64,000 nt of DNA from Roseiarcus sp963774195. GTDB taxonomy: Bacteria; Pseudomonadota; Alphaproteobacteria; Rhizobiales; Beijerinckiaceae. A program made the translations under genes and the position numbers. Shown here one piece after another: positions 44,180 through 52,675 of the stretch. Under the pieces are notes generated by a model. The model was not told the origin of the DNA and made no database searches. It saw only the letters and a list, made by a program, of their open reading frames with translations. How positions within the stretch are numbered: position 1 is the stretch's first letter; each line of letters starts with the position of its first letter. The stretch lies in contig CAVZDY010000004.1 of the NCBI GenBank assembly GCA_963774195.1, positions 1,054,001-1,118,000 of the forward strand, written 5' to 3'.

Positions 44180-44903
44180 CGTGACACCCCAGCAGGCAAT
44201 CGAAGAATAGGACTTCACAATCCTTGTGACTTCTTCCGTCCGGCGGGGCAACGACGTTTCACCCAATCCGATGAGAAACAAATGCGATGTAACCAACAAG
44301 CAACAGAAGATGTTGAATCGCCGTAGTCCGGCCGCGTTCGCCCAATCGTTAGAATACCAGGCAACCCGTTGTTTTTGATTGGCTTCCGCAACTACGTCGG
44401 GTGAGGATCTATCGGGAAGAGAGCGCTGCCGTTCCGACCGCGGAGCTGCTTTCGCGGGTTCCCACTTCGTAGCGGGCCTTAAAGCCGTGGCGTCGCCGCG
44501 GCGTCGAGTCGCGGCAGACGGCTTCCGAAACATAACTTAACGCAATCAAGTTTGACATACGGCGACAATATGACGCATGATCACGCCTGGATGAGTCGAT
44601 GCAACGACGGCGACGACAGCCACGTTTTTCAGTCACGACAACGTGAATGACTTTGTTTTAGTAGGTACCGAAAGGCCGTACGACACGCGGCAAGGATTGG
44701 TACGCTGATTTTGTTGTCTACAACGTACTATATTAACGAAACTATGACGCGCGACGCCTGAGGCCGCTAGTTTTACAATCTCGTTGCGCCGCGCTCTCTT
44801 AGATCACGGCATCGTGGCAACGCAAAACGTTACCACATCGCGTTTCGCACGAGCGAAGTCGACGCTTCGTCCGGCGGTATCGTGCGCGGTAGGGGGGATC
44901 ATC
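44180..44903. other. AT-richer intergenic gap without a supported gene
   Basis: Over 700 bases between the divergent outer-membrane protein and sulfotransferase genes. It is noticeably less GC-rich than its surroundings, with stretches such as TACTATATTAACGAAAC near 44727. It should hold the promoters of both genes. Short open frames here have no ribosome-binding site or recognisable product. No repeat copy was seen. Confidence 0.5.
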
Positions 44904-45584
44904 TTGCACTTATTTCGATTTCGTTGCGCGGTCGCGAAAACTTGCGCGGATAGCCCGGAACGGATCGTATCGCTGCATTTGCCAAAGGCCGCCGGCACCT
45001 CGCTGAAGTCGCAGTTCACCGCTCTGCTCGGGAACGCCGTCCACACCGACTATCGCCACGACCCGCTCACCCCCGCAGGCGCCGAAAGCGCTGAGTTTCC
45101 TATGGGAAAGCGAGTCGTCCACGGCCATTTTCGCGCCAGCCGTTACGCGTCTTCCCAGGCCTACTTCATCACGTTCTTGCGCGAACCGGTCGACAACTTG
45201 ATCTCCATCTACTTCTATTGGAGCACTTTCAGGCGGCCCGGGCACGAACTTCACGCGCGCTTCCTCCGCGACCGGCCGTCCCCGCTCGAGTTCGCGACTT
45301 ATCCCGGGATCCAGCGCTTGATGTCGGAGACCTATTTCGGCGGATTCGATATGAACCGCTTTGACTTCATCGGCTTCCACGACACGAGGGATCAGGACCT
45401 GCTTCGTCTCGCACGTATCCTGAAGCTGAACTTTCGGCCAAGGGTGCACGAGAACAAGACCGCCGCCTCCTCGGAAAGACGGCAAATCGAAAGCGATGCC
45501 GCGATGATCGGCCAGCTTAGGCGCAAACTCACCGACGACATCGACTTTTACGACGCCGCCAGGAAGCGCGGCGCCCTCAATTGA
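44904..45584 (+). CDS. Sulfotransferase family protein
   Basis: A 226-residue protein with sulfotransferase signatures. The PAPS 5'-phosphosulfate loop is VSLHLPKAAGTSLKSQF, and the 3'-phosphate-binding part is ITFLREPVDNLISIYFYW. It resembles short carbohydrate sulfotransferases that modify surface glycans. TTG 44904 is used because GGGGGG lies a few bases upstream and the preceding frame is basic and non-family-like; the frame opens at 44784. It stands alone, divergent from the outer-membrane protein gene, with no polysaccharide cluster nearby. Confidence 0.72.
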   Translation: MHLFRFRCAVAKTCADSPERIVSLHLPKAAGTSLKSQFTALLGNAVHTDYRHDPLTPAGAESAEFPMGKRVVHGHFRASRYASSQAYFITFLREPVDNLISIYFYWSTFRRPGHELHARFLRDRPSPLEFATYPGIQRLMSETYFGGFDMNRFDFIGFHDTRDQDLLRLARILKLNFRPRVHENKTAASSERRQIESDAAMIGQLRRKLTDDIDFYDAARKRGALN

Positions 45585-45618
45585 CCGCGCCCTGCTTGCC
45601 CCAGCAGGCGGCCTTAGA

Positions 45619-48600
45619 CTAGTGCGCCTCGTCCCAATTCGCCGCTGCGCGCGCTTCGACTGCTAGCGGCACGCCCAGCGCCGTCGCTGGCGTCGGGGCG
45701 TCCACCATCACCTTCGACACGACCATGATCGTCGCGTCGACCTCCTCGTCCACCGCCTCGAACACGAGTTCGTCGTGCACCTGCATCAGCATGCGGGCGC
45801 TGAGGCCAGCGGTGCTGAGCGCGCCGTCCATGCGGACCATGGCGCGGCGGATGATGTCGGCGGCCGAGCCTTGAAGCGGCGCGTTGATGGCGGCGCGCTC
45901 ATTGAAGGCGCGCTCTGAAGGGTTGGACGCGTTGATGCGGGGAAAGTGGCATTTTCGCCCGAAGATGGTGCGCACGAAGCCTTCAGCGCGCGCCTGCTTC
46001 TTGGTCGTCTCCATGTAGTCGCGAATGCCGGGGAAGCGCTCGAAATATTTGCGGATATAAGCGCCCGCCTCTTCCCTCCGAATGCCCAGCTGGTTGGCGA
46101 GGCCAAAGGCGGAAATGCCGTAGATGATGCCGAAATTGATCGCCTTGGCGCGCCGCCGCACTTCGCCCGGCATGTCCTTGATCGGCACGCCGAACATTTC
46201 CGAGGCCGTCATGGCGTGAATGTCGAGCCCTTCCGCGAAGGCCCGCTTCAGCGCGCCGATGTCGGCGACATGCGCGAGTAGCCGCAATTCGATCTGGCTG
46301 TAGTCGGCCGAAATCAGCTTGCAGCCCGGCGCGGCGACGAAGGCGCGGCGAATCCGCCTGCCCTCCTCGTTGCGGACGGGGATGTTCTGCAAGTTCGGAT
46401 CGGATGAGGAAAGCCGTCCGGTCGTCGTCGCCGCCAGCGCGTAGGACGTGTGCACGCGGCGTGTCCGTTGATCGACGAAGCTCGGCAGCGCGTCGGCGTA
46501 GGTCGACTTGAGCTTGGCGAGTTGGCGCCAGTCCAGAATGCGGGCCGGCAGCTCATGGCCCTCTTCGGCGAGGTCCTCGAGCACGCGCGCCGAGGTCGAC
46601 CAGGCGCCGGTCGCCGTCTTCTTGGCGCCCGGTAGGCCCATCTGACCAAACAAGATGTCGCCGAGCTGCTTGGCGGAGCCCGGGTTGAACGGCGCGCCGA
46701 CGAGCCTCTGGATATCGGCCTCGATGCGCGCCATGCCTTGCGCAAATTCGCCGGAGAGCCGTGAGAGCATTTCGCGATCGATCGAGACGCCGCGCCGCTC
46801 CATCTGCGCGAGCGGCAGTACGAGCGGGCGCTCCAGCGTCTCGTAGACGGTCGTCATGCCCTCGGCGGCGAGGCGCGGCTTGAGCGCCAGCCATAGCCGC
46901 AGCGTCACGTCGGCGTCCTCGGCGGCGTATTGCGTCGCCTTGTCCAGCGGAACGCGCGCGAAGCCGATGAAGTTGCGGCCGGAGCCGGCGACATCGCTGA
47001 AGGCGATCGGCTTGTGACCGAGCCAGCGCTCGGCGAGCGAGTCCATGCCGTGGCCGTCGCTGGTCGTCCCCGAATCCAGCGCGTAGGAGATCAGCATCGT
47101 GTCGTCGAACGGGGCCGTCTCGATGCCGCGGCGGGCGAAAACGTGCCAGTCGAACTTCACGTTCTGGCCGACCTTCAGCACGCTCTCGTCCTCGAGCAGC
47201 GGCTTGAGCAGCGCGAGCGCGTCCGCCTCGGCGATCTGGCCGGGCAGCAGGCCGCCGCCGTCGAAGAGATCGGCCTCGCCCGTGCGATGGCCGATCGGAA
47301 CGTAGCAGGCTTCTCCGGGCGCGACCGCGAGGGAGAAGCCGACGAGGTCGGCCTGAAGCGGATCAAGCAGGCTGGTCTCGGTGTCGAAGGCGACCACCCC
47401 TTCCTCGTAGGCGCGGGCGATCCAGCCTTCCAGCGCCTCGGTCGTCGTCACGGTCGGATAGGCGGCGACGTCGAACGGCATGGCGCGCAGCTTCGCGGCG
47501 CGTTCGGCGGCGAGTGCGCTGGGCGAGCGCTCGACGCCCTGCCGCGCCTCCGGAGCGGGCGCCGCCCGCGTACCGCGCGTCGTGGCGCTCTTGACCGGCG
47601 TCGCCGCCAGGGCGGCGGGCGTCGGCTCGACCGTTTCGCCATTGCGCCCTCGCCAGCCGCCGGCGCCGACGAAGCGCGCGTCGGGTTCGATCGCGTTGGC
47701 GTCGAGGCCGCAGATGTCGGCGACGCGCTTGGTGATGGTGGTGAACTCCATCGCCTTGAGGAAGGCGACCAGCGGCTCGCCTTCGAGCGTGGGAAGTCCC
47801 AGCGTCTCGAGCGACGTCGCGACCTCGACGTCGCGCACCAGGCTCACCAGCGTCTTCGAGACACGGATGAGAGCGACCGATTCCGGGTCCGTGAGGATTT
47901 CCCGGCGCTTGGGCTGCTTGATCTCGCCCGCGCGCGCCAGCAGCGTCTCGAGATCGCCGTATTCGCCGATCAACTGCGCCGCTGTCTTGACGCCGATGCC
48001 ACGCGCGCCAGGAACGTTGTCGGTCGAGTCGCCCGCGAGCGCCTGGATGTCGATGACTTTGTCGGCGCCGAGGCCGAAATATTCGATCACCTCCGCCGGG
48101 CCGATGCGGCGCTCCTCGCGATCGCCCGAGGCCGGATCGAACATCGCGACGCCGGGCTCGATGAGCTGCATCAAGTCCTTGTCGGCGGAGACGATCAGCA
48201 CGTCGGCCCCCTTCTCGCGCGCATGGCGGGCGTAGGTCGCGATCAGATCGTCGGCCTCGTAGCGATCCTGCTCGATCGGCGTCAGGCCGAAGGCGCGCAC
48301 CGTGTCGCGCATCAGCGGGAATTGCGGCACGAGGTCTTCCGGCGGATCAGGCCGATGCGCCTTGTAGGGAGGATAGATTTCGCGCCGGAAGGAGTTCTCC
48401 GATTTGTCGAAGATGATCGCGAGGTGGGTCGGCGTGATGCCCGCCGCGCCATCGCGAAGGAACTGCAGCACCTTGGTCGCGAATAATCGGACTGCCCCGA
48501 CGGGCAGCCGGTCGGAGCGATAATTGTACTTCTGATCCTGCCGGATCGACTGGAAATAGGCGCGAAAAATGAAAGACGATCCGTCAACGAGAAAGACGTG

Positions 48601-48636
48601 ATCGCCGGGGCCGACAGGACGAGAGTTCTGAGTCAT
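45619..48636 (-). CDS. polA: DNA polymerase I
   Basis: Replaces Okazaki RNA primers and fills repair gaps. The 1005 residues carry all three activities. The N-terminal 5'-3' flap nuclease begins FLVDGSSFIFRAYF and includes KDLMQLIEPG. The 3'-5' proofreading domain has an intact VAFDTETSLLDPL with its Asp/Glu metal ligands. The polymerase domain has motif A (SADYSQIELRLLAHVA), motif B (RRRAKAINFGIIYG) and motif C (QVHDELVFEA). An Ala/Pro-rich linker joins the nuclease to the Klenow part. Divergent from a higA gene; a vestige of higB lies in its promoter region. Confidence 0.98.
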   Translation of the reverse strand: MTQNSRPVGPGDHVFLVDGSSFIFRAYFQSIRQDQKYNYRSDRLPVGAVRLFATKVLQFLRDGAAGITPTHLAIIFDKSENSFRREIYPPYKAHRPDPPEDLVPQFPLMRDTVRAFGLTPIEQDRYEADDLIATYARHAREKGADVLIVSADKDLMQLIEPGVAMFDPASGDREERRIGPAEVIEYFGLGADKVIDIQALAGDSTDNVPGARGIGVKTAAQLIGEYGDLETLLARAGEIKQPKRREILTDPESVALIRVSKTLVSLVRDVEVATSLETLGLPTLEGEPLVAFLKAMEFTTITKRVADICGLDANAIEPDARFVGAGGWRGRNGETVEPTPAALAATPVKSATTRGTRAAPAPEARQGVERSPSALAAERAAKLRAMPFDVAAYPTVTTTEALEGWIARAYEEGVVAFDTETSLLDPLQADLVGFSLAVAPGEACYVPIGHRTGEADLFDGGGLLPGQIAEADALALLKPLLEDESVLKVGQNVKFDWHVFARRGIETAPFDDTMLISYALDSGTTSDGHGMDSLAERWLGHKPIAFSDVAGSGRNFIGFARVPLDKATQYAAEDADVTLRLWLALKPRLAAEGMTTVYETLERPLVLPLAQMERRGVSIDREMLSRLSGEFAQGMARIEADIQRLVGAPFNPGSAKQLGDILFGQMGLPGAKKTATGAWSTSARVLEDLAEEGHELPARILDWRQLAKLKSTYADALPSFVDQRTRRVHTSYALAATTTGRLSSSDPNLQNIPVRNEEGRRIRRAFVAAPGCKLISADYSQIELRLLAHVADIGALKRAFAEGLDIHAMTASEMFGVPIKDMPGEVRRRAKAINFGIIYGISAFGLANQLGIRREEAGAYIRKYFERFPGIRDYMETTKKQARAEGFVRTIFGRKCHFPRINASNPSERAFNERAAINAPLQGSAADIIRRAMVRMDGALSTAGLSARMLMQVHDELVFEAVDEEVDATIMVVSKVMVDAPTPATALGVPLAVEARAAANWDEAH

Positions 48637-48660
48637 GCCGTCAGTTTAGACAATGCGCGC

Positions 48661-48718
48661 GACGGAGGCCATGCCGTCGGCGACGCCTGGGACGTCGAGA
48701 TCGTCGACTACCCACTAG
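48661..48718 (+). pseudogene. Vestige of a HigB-type toxin gene (C-terminal end only)
   Basis: The reading frame GGC GAC GCC TGG GAC GTC (GDAWDVEIVDY, 48679-48711) matches the characteristic C-terminus of HigB toxins, whose end is normally ...DVEIVDYH-stop. One extra C at about 48712 shifts the frame so that the expected CAC-TAG (48713-48718) is out of phase. Upstream there is no room for the rest of the toxin before polA. This places the remnant immediately ahead of higA, as in intact higBA operons. Confidence 0.5.
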
Positions 48719-48728
48719 GAGAACAGCA

Positions 48729-49010
48729 ATGATGATCGTTCACCCTGGGCGCGTGCTCAAGCGCGAGATGGCGGCACGCGGGTTGTCGGCCAATGCGCTG
48801 GCCCTCGCGTTGAGGACGCCTTCGGGCCGGATTACCGACATTCTCAACGGCAAGCGGGGAATCTCACCTGAAACGGCGATGCGGCTCGGACGCTATTTCG
48901 GCAACAGCGCGCGCTTCTGGCTCAATCTGCAGATGGGCTATGAACTTGCTCTCGCCGAACGCGATCTCGGTGAGCGAATTTCCATGGAAGTATCGCCCGC
49001 CGCGGCGTGA
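48729..49010 (+). CDS. HigA-family antitoxin (orphan)
   Basis: A 93-residue addiction-module antidote of the HigA family, an XRE-type helix-turn-helix protein that neutralises HigB and represses its own operon. HPGRVLKREMAARGLSANAL, RITDILNGKRGISPETAMRL and FGNSARFWLNLQMGYEL are the family blocks. AGGAGAA precedes the ATG. No intact HigB gene lies upstream; only a short frameshifted relic of its 3' end remains. The protein may now act only as a transcription factor or as a defence against incoming HigB. Confidence 0.88.
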   Translation: MMIVHPGRVLKREMAARGLSANALALALRTPSGRITDILNGKRGISPETAMRLGRYFGNSARFWLNLQMGYELALAERDLGERISMEVSPAAA

Positions 49011-49104
49011 TCCCGTCCACGCCCCCCTTTGACTCCGGCGCAGCGAAGGGACAGAACCCCGCGCGGAGCGCAGGATATTAGAGCGTTCTGCAGTTACGTG
49101 GAAC

Positions 49105-49232
49105 CGTCATTGCGAGCGGAGCGAAGCAATCCAGCGATCGCGGCCTCGGCAGCAGGTTGCGGGTCGTTCCGTGAGCGCCTCGATCGGCCGACGCTTCGAT
49201 CTCTGGATCGCCGCGCTCCGCCGGCCATGACG
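49105..49232. repeat. Dispersed palindromic intergenic repeat, copy 5 (long form)
   Basis: Starts CGTCATTGCGAGCGGAGCG, then AAGCAATCCAGCGATCG. It ends with the inverted partner GATCTCTGGATCGCCGCGC and CCATGACG. It fills most of the 334-base gap 49011-49344 between higA and zapE. Nothing else was recognised there apart from a very small open frame at 49274. Confidence 0.7.
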
Positions 49233-49273
49233 ACAAGGGTCCGGTTCAACCAAAAGACAGTGTGTTCTAGTCG

Positions 49274-49348
49274 ATGGACGAAAAACTCAGCGTGAAGTTG
49301 CGAGCGCGAATGTTGACGGCTTTGAGCTGGCGGGCGCGCCGCCGATGA
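49274..49348 (+). CDS. Possible 24-residue upstream peptide overlapping zapE
   Basis: ATG 49274 opens a basic 24-codon frame (starting MDEKLSVKLRARM) whose TGA overlaps the zapE ATG by 4 bp. This is the arrangement of a coupling or leader peptide. No ribosome-binding site is visible upstream and no family is known, so it may be fortuitous. Confidence 0.2.
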   Translation: MDEKLSVKLRARMLTALSWRARRR

Positions 49349-50514
49349 GTCCATCGATCATCGAGCACTATCGCGCCCTCGTCGCCGAACGGCGCATCGA
49401 GCCCGACCCCGCGCAAGCGGAACTCGTCGCCCATCTCGACGCGCTCGCGGCGCGGCTCGCGGACTATCGGCCCGGCCGCCGCGCCAACGCCTTTGCTCGC
49501 CTGTTCGGCGCCCGCCGTGAGGAGGCGCCGCGCGGTCTCTACGTCTACGGCGAAGTCGGGCGGGGAAAGACCCTGCTGATGGACCTCTTCTTCGAGAGCG
49601 CGCCCGTCGCGCACAAGCGCAGGGTGCACTTTCACGCCTTCATGGCGGACGTCCATGCGCGGGTGTTTCGTTGGCGCGAGATGCGCAAGCGTGGGGAGGT
49701 TTCCGGAGAAGACCCGATCGGCCCGGTCGCGACGGATCTCGCCGCCGAAGCATGGCTCCTGTGCTTCGACGAATTCGCGGTCCGCGACATCGCCGACGCC
49801 ATGATCCTCGCGCGCCTCTTCACCGCGCTGTTCGCGGCCGGAGTCGTCGTCGTCGCCACCTCGAACGTCGCGCCGGACGACCTCTATAAGGACGGGCTCA
49901 ACCGCGCCTTGTTTCTCCCCTTTCTCGCCTTGCTGCGCGAGAAGGTCGAGGTGGCGGAACTGCGCTCGCGCACCGACTACCGCCTGGAGAAACTCTCCCG
50001 CGCGCCGGTCTACTATTGTCCCGCTGGCGCCGAAGCGCGCGCGGCGCTCGATGCGACCTTTCTCAGTCTCACCGGCGCCGCGCGCGGCGGACCGAAGGAG
50101 CTCGAACTGCTCGGCCGCCAATTGCGCGTGCCGCAGGCGATCGACGGCGTCGCCCGCTTCTCCTTCGACGATCTTTGCCGCCGGCCTCTGGGTTCTCAGG
50201 ACTATCTCGCCCTCGCCGAGCGGTTTCACACAATCTTCGTCGACGAAATTCCGCGTCTCGGGCCCGAAGATCGCAATGAAGTGCGCCGCTTCATCACTTT
50301 CATCGACGCGCTCTACGACGCCAAGGTGAAGTTGATCGCTTCGGCCGCCGCCGAGCCGGCCGATCTATTTTCCGGCGAAAGCGGCGCCGAGGCGTTCGAA
50401 TTTGCGCGCTGCGCCTCGCGGCTCGTCGAAATGCGCTCGGTGGACTATCTCGCCGAGCCGCATGGCGCGGTCGGCGCAAAATCCGCCGATCTCGGCGGTC
50501 TTGTCGAAACCTGA
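49345..50514 (+). CDS. zapE: Cell division protein ZapE (AFG1-like ATPase)
   Basis: A 389-residue AAA-type ATPase of the AFG1/ZapE family, which associates with the division ring; the mitochondrial relatives act in protein quality control. Walker A is GEVGRGKTLLMD (about 70-81), Walker B is LLCFDEFAVRDIADAM (about 138), and the arginine-finger region includes NRALFLPFL. Length and segment order match the family throughout. It is preceded by a repeat-filled gap and a very small open frame, and is followed after 60 bases by a TetR gene. Confidence 0.9.
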   Translation: MSPSIIEHYRALVAERRIEPDPAQAELVAHLDALAARLADYRPGRRANAFARLFGARREEAPRGLYVYGEVGRGKTLLMDLFFESAPVAHKRRVHFHAFMADVHARVFRWREMRKRGEVSGEDPIGPVATDLAAEAWLLCFDEFAVRDIADAMILARLFTALFAAGVVVVATSNVAPDDLYKDGLNRALFLPFLALLREKVEVAELRSRTDYRLEKLSRAPVYYCPAGAEARAALDATFLSLTGAARGGPKELELLGRQLRVPQAIDGVARFSFDDLCRRPLGSQDYLALAERFHTIFVDEIPRLGPEDRNEVRRFITFIDALYDAKVKLIASAAAEPADLFSGESGAEAFEFARCASRLVEMRSVDYLAEPHGAVGAKSADLGGLVET

Positions 50515-50574
50515 CTGGCGCATCCCAGCGTTTCATGTCAGCATTCGCGCGTCCCGGCCGGAGACACTGCGACT

Positions 50575-51183
50575 TTGCCTCAATCGTCGCCTGCAGATTC
50601 CGTCGAAGCCCGGATCCTCGAGATCGCGCGGGCCCACGTCCGAAAATTCGGCCCAGCGCGCGCGACCGTCGTCGGCGTCGCACAAGAAGCAGGCATGACG
50701 CACGCCAACGTCTATCGCTATTTCCCCTCGAAGGCGACGTTGTTCGAGGAGATCACCGCCTCCTGGCTCCGCCCGATCGAGACGCGGCTGCGCGAAACGG
50801 CGGAAGGCGCCGCGCCCGCCTACGACAAGCTCGAAAACATGCTGATGACGCTGCATCACGCCTATCGTCAGAAGATGGAGAGCGATCCGGCGCTATTCGA
50901 TCTTCTCATCGAAGCGCTCGAGGAAGATCGCGGCAGCGCCCGGCGACACCGCGCCCGGGTGCAATCGGAGATTCAGCGCGTCGTCGAGGAAGGGGTCGCG
51001 TCGGGCGCGTTCGCGATGACCGACCGGCGACGCGCAATGTCGCTGATCTTCGACGCCGCGCACCGCTTCGTCCATCCGATCGCGCTGCGGCTCGACAAGG
51101 ACATCGCGAGCGCGGCGATGGAAGCCCGCTTCGAGACGATCGTCGCAATGGTGCTGCGAACGCTGAGGACTGGACGGGCGTGA
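50575..51183 (+). CDS. TetR/AcrR-family transcriptional regulator
   Basis: A 202-residue one-component regulator. The N-terminal helix-turn-helix is clear: ARATVVGVAQEAGMTHANVYRYFPSK-type sequence at about 27-52, including the conserved VYRYF turn. The C-terminal ligand-binding domain (about 70-200) is of the TetR_C type found in alphaproteobacteria, with the AAHRFVHPIALR segment. The ligand and target are unknown. TTG 50575 is used, with GGAG about ten bases upstream. It lies downstream of zapE on the same strand and ahead of a repeat. Confidence 0.85.
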   Translation: MPQSSPADSVEARILEIARAHVRKFGPARATVVGVAQEAGMTHANVYRYFPSKATLFEEITASWLRPIETRLRETAEGAAPAYDKLENMLMTLHHAYRQKMESDPALFDLLIEALEEDRGSARRHRARVQSEIQRVVEEGVASGAFAMTDRRRAMSLIFDAAHRFVHPIALRLDKDIASAAMEARFETIVAMVLRTLRTGRA

Positions 51184-51187
51184 CGGC

Positions 51188-51317
51188 CGTCTTTGCGAGC
51201 GAAGCGAAGCAATCCAGGTGTCGCGGCGCGGTTCATTTTGCCGCGGCGCTGGAGGGCATAGCGCTTCCACCTACGACCGTCTCGATCGCTGGATGGCTTC
51301 GCTCCGCCCGCTATGAC
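51188..51317. repeat. Dispersed palindromic intergenic repeat, copy 6 (long form)
   Basis: Starts CGTCTTTGCGAGCGAAGCG, then AAGCAATCCAG, and ends TCGATCGCTGGATGGCTTCG, then TATGACG. It lies between the convergent TetR and dnaN genes and fills the gap. Confidence 0.65.
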
Positions 51318-51331
51318 GCTGGCGGTCGCCG

Positions 51332-52450
51332 TCACACCCTCAACGGCATCAGCACGTAGAGCGCAGGCGAGCCGTCGCGATCCTGGATGATCGTCGGCGA
51401 GCCGGGGTCGGAGAGCTTGATCAGCGCGGTGTCGCCCGCGAGCTGCCCGGCGATGTCGAGGAGATAGCGCGCATTGAAGCCGATCTCGATCGGCGCGGCG
51501 TCGTAGTCGACCTCGATCTCTTCGCTTGCCGAGCCCGAGTCCGGATTGTTGACCGAGAGCGTCATCTTGTTGTCGGCGATCGCGAGCTTGATCGCGCGCC
51601 CGCGCTCCGACGAGATCGTCGAGACGCGATCGACCGCCTTGGCGAACGGCTCCTTGTCGACCACGAGCCGCTTGTCGTTATGCGCGGGGATCACGCGGCT
51701 ATAGTCGGGGAATGTGCCGTCGATCAGCTTGGTGGTCAGCACGACGTCGCCGAACTGGAAGCGCGCCTTCGCGGTCGAGATCTCGATCTGGATTTCCTGC
51801 GACATATCCTCGAGCAGCTTCAGCACTTCGCTGACCGCCTTGCGCGGCGCGATGACGCCGGGCATTCCCGCGGCGCCTTGCGGCGCGGGCGTTTCGACGC
51901 GCGCGAGGCGGTGGCCGTCCGTCGCCACGGCGCGCAGCACGGCCGCGCCGTCGCTCTCCGCGGTATGGAAGAAAATGCCGTTGAGATAGTAGCGCGTCTC
52001 TTCGGTCGAGATGGCGAATTGAGTGTTGTCGATCAGGCGCTTGAGCTCGACCGCGGGCAGGCTGAAACGGTGCGTGAATTCGCTGGCGGTGAGGTCGGGG
52101 AAGTCGGAGGCCGGCAAGCTCTGCAGGAAGAAACGTGAGCGGCCCGAGCGCAGCAGCAGCTGGCCGACGTCGCCGGCGAGCTCCAGGCTCACCTGCGCGC
52201 CCTCGGGCAGCTTGCGCACGATGTCATAGATGACGTGCGCCGGAACGGTGGTGGCGCCGGCCTGCCCGACGTCGGCCGGCGCCAACTCGGTCGCCTCCAG
52301 GTCGAGGTCGGTGCTCTTGAGCGTCAGCTTGCCCTCGTTCACCTCGATGAGGACGTTCGACAGGATCGGGATGGTGTTGCGCCGCTCGACGATGCGATGG
52401 ACGTGACCCAGCGCCTTGAGCAGGGCTGTACGTTCAATTGTGACCTTCAT
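51332..52450 (-). CDS. dnaN: DNA polymerase III subunit beta (sliding clamp)
   Basis: The ring-shaped clamp that tethers the replicative polymerase and many repair proteins to DNA. The 372 residues are standard. Three tandem clamp domains are visible, opening MKVTIERTALLKALGHVHRI and ending in the conserved ALYVLMPLRV. The hydrophobic client-binding pocket near the C-terminus is formed by segments such as TALIKLSD and the PLRV end. It is not next to dnaA or recF here, as often in Rhizobiales. Divergent from the penicillin-binding protein gene. Confidence 0.97.
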   Translation of the reverse strand: MKVTIERTALLKALGHVHRIVERRNTIPILSNVLIEVNEGKLTLKSTDLDLEATELAPADVGQAGATTVPAHVIYDIVRKLPEGAQVSLELAGDVGQLLLRSGRSRFFLQSLPASDFPDLTASEFTHRFSLPAVELKRLIDNTQFAISTEETRYYLNGIFFHTAESDGAAVLRAVATDGHRLARVETPAPQGAAGMPGVIAPRKAVSEVLKLLEDMSQEIQIEISTAKARFQFGDVVLTTKLIDGTFPDYSRVIPAHNDKRLVVDKEPFAKAVDRVSTISSERGRAIKLAIADNKMTLSVNNPDSGSASEEIEVDYDAAPIEIGFNARYLLDIAGQLAGDTALIKLSDPGSPTIIQDRDGSPALYVLMPLRV

Positions 52451-52675
52451 CGCATCATCCTGATCTTTTCAGCGCGCGCCGATCCCCCGCCTAACGGAGC
52501 GCGGGTCGCCGACTTTGCCAAGGCGGTAACGATTGCGCAAGTCGAGGAGCCGCTCTTCATCCACAGCGCCGCAGGACGGATTTACCGGCCCTTAAATCGC
52601 CGCGTTTAACCTCGAAGGGGTCGGTCGGCTCATTCGGGGGACTTCGCCTCGAGAAGGCCCGAGGCGGGATCCCTG

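Noticed and set aside
43475..44533. A 352-codon version of the outer-membrane protein
   Set aside because: The signal peptide begins at internal Met 119 (44179), with a ribosome-binding site. The upstream extension is AT-rich non-coding sequence.
44409..44636. A 75-codon minus-strand frame in the AT-rich gap
   Set aside because: No ribosome-binding site, very Arg/Ser-rich translation and no resemblance to known small proteins. It is probably chance.
46930..48486. A 518-codon frame antisense to polA, and similar long frames antisense to mrcA, glnA, the GGDEF-EAL gene and fabD/fabG
   Set aside because: All lie opposite genes with intact family motifs and translate to compositionally biased sequence. 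They are mirror frames, not genes.
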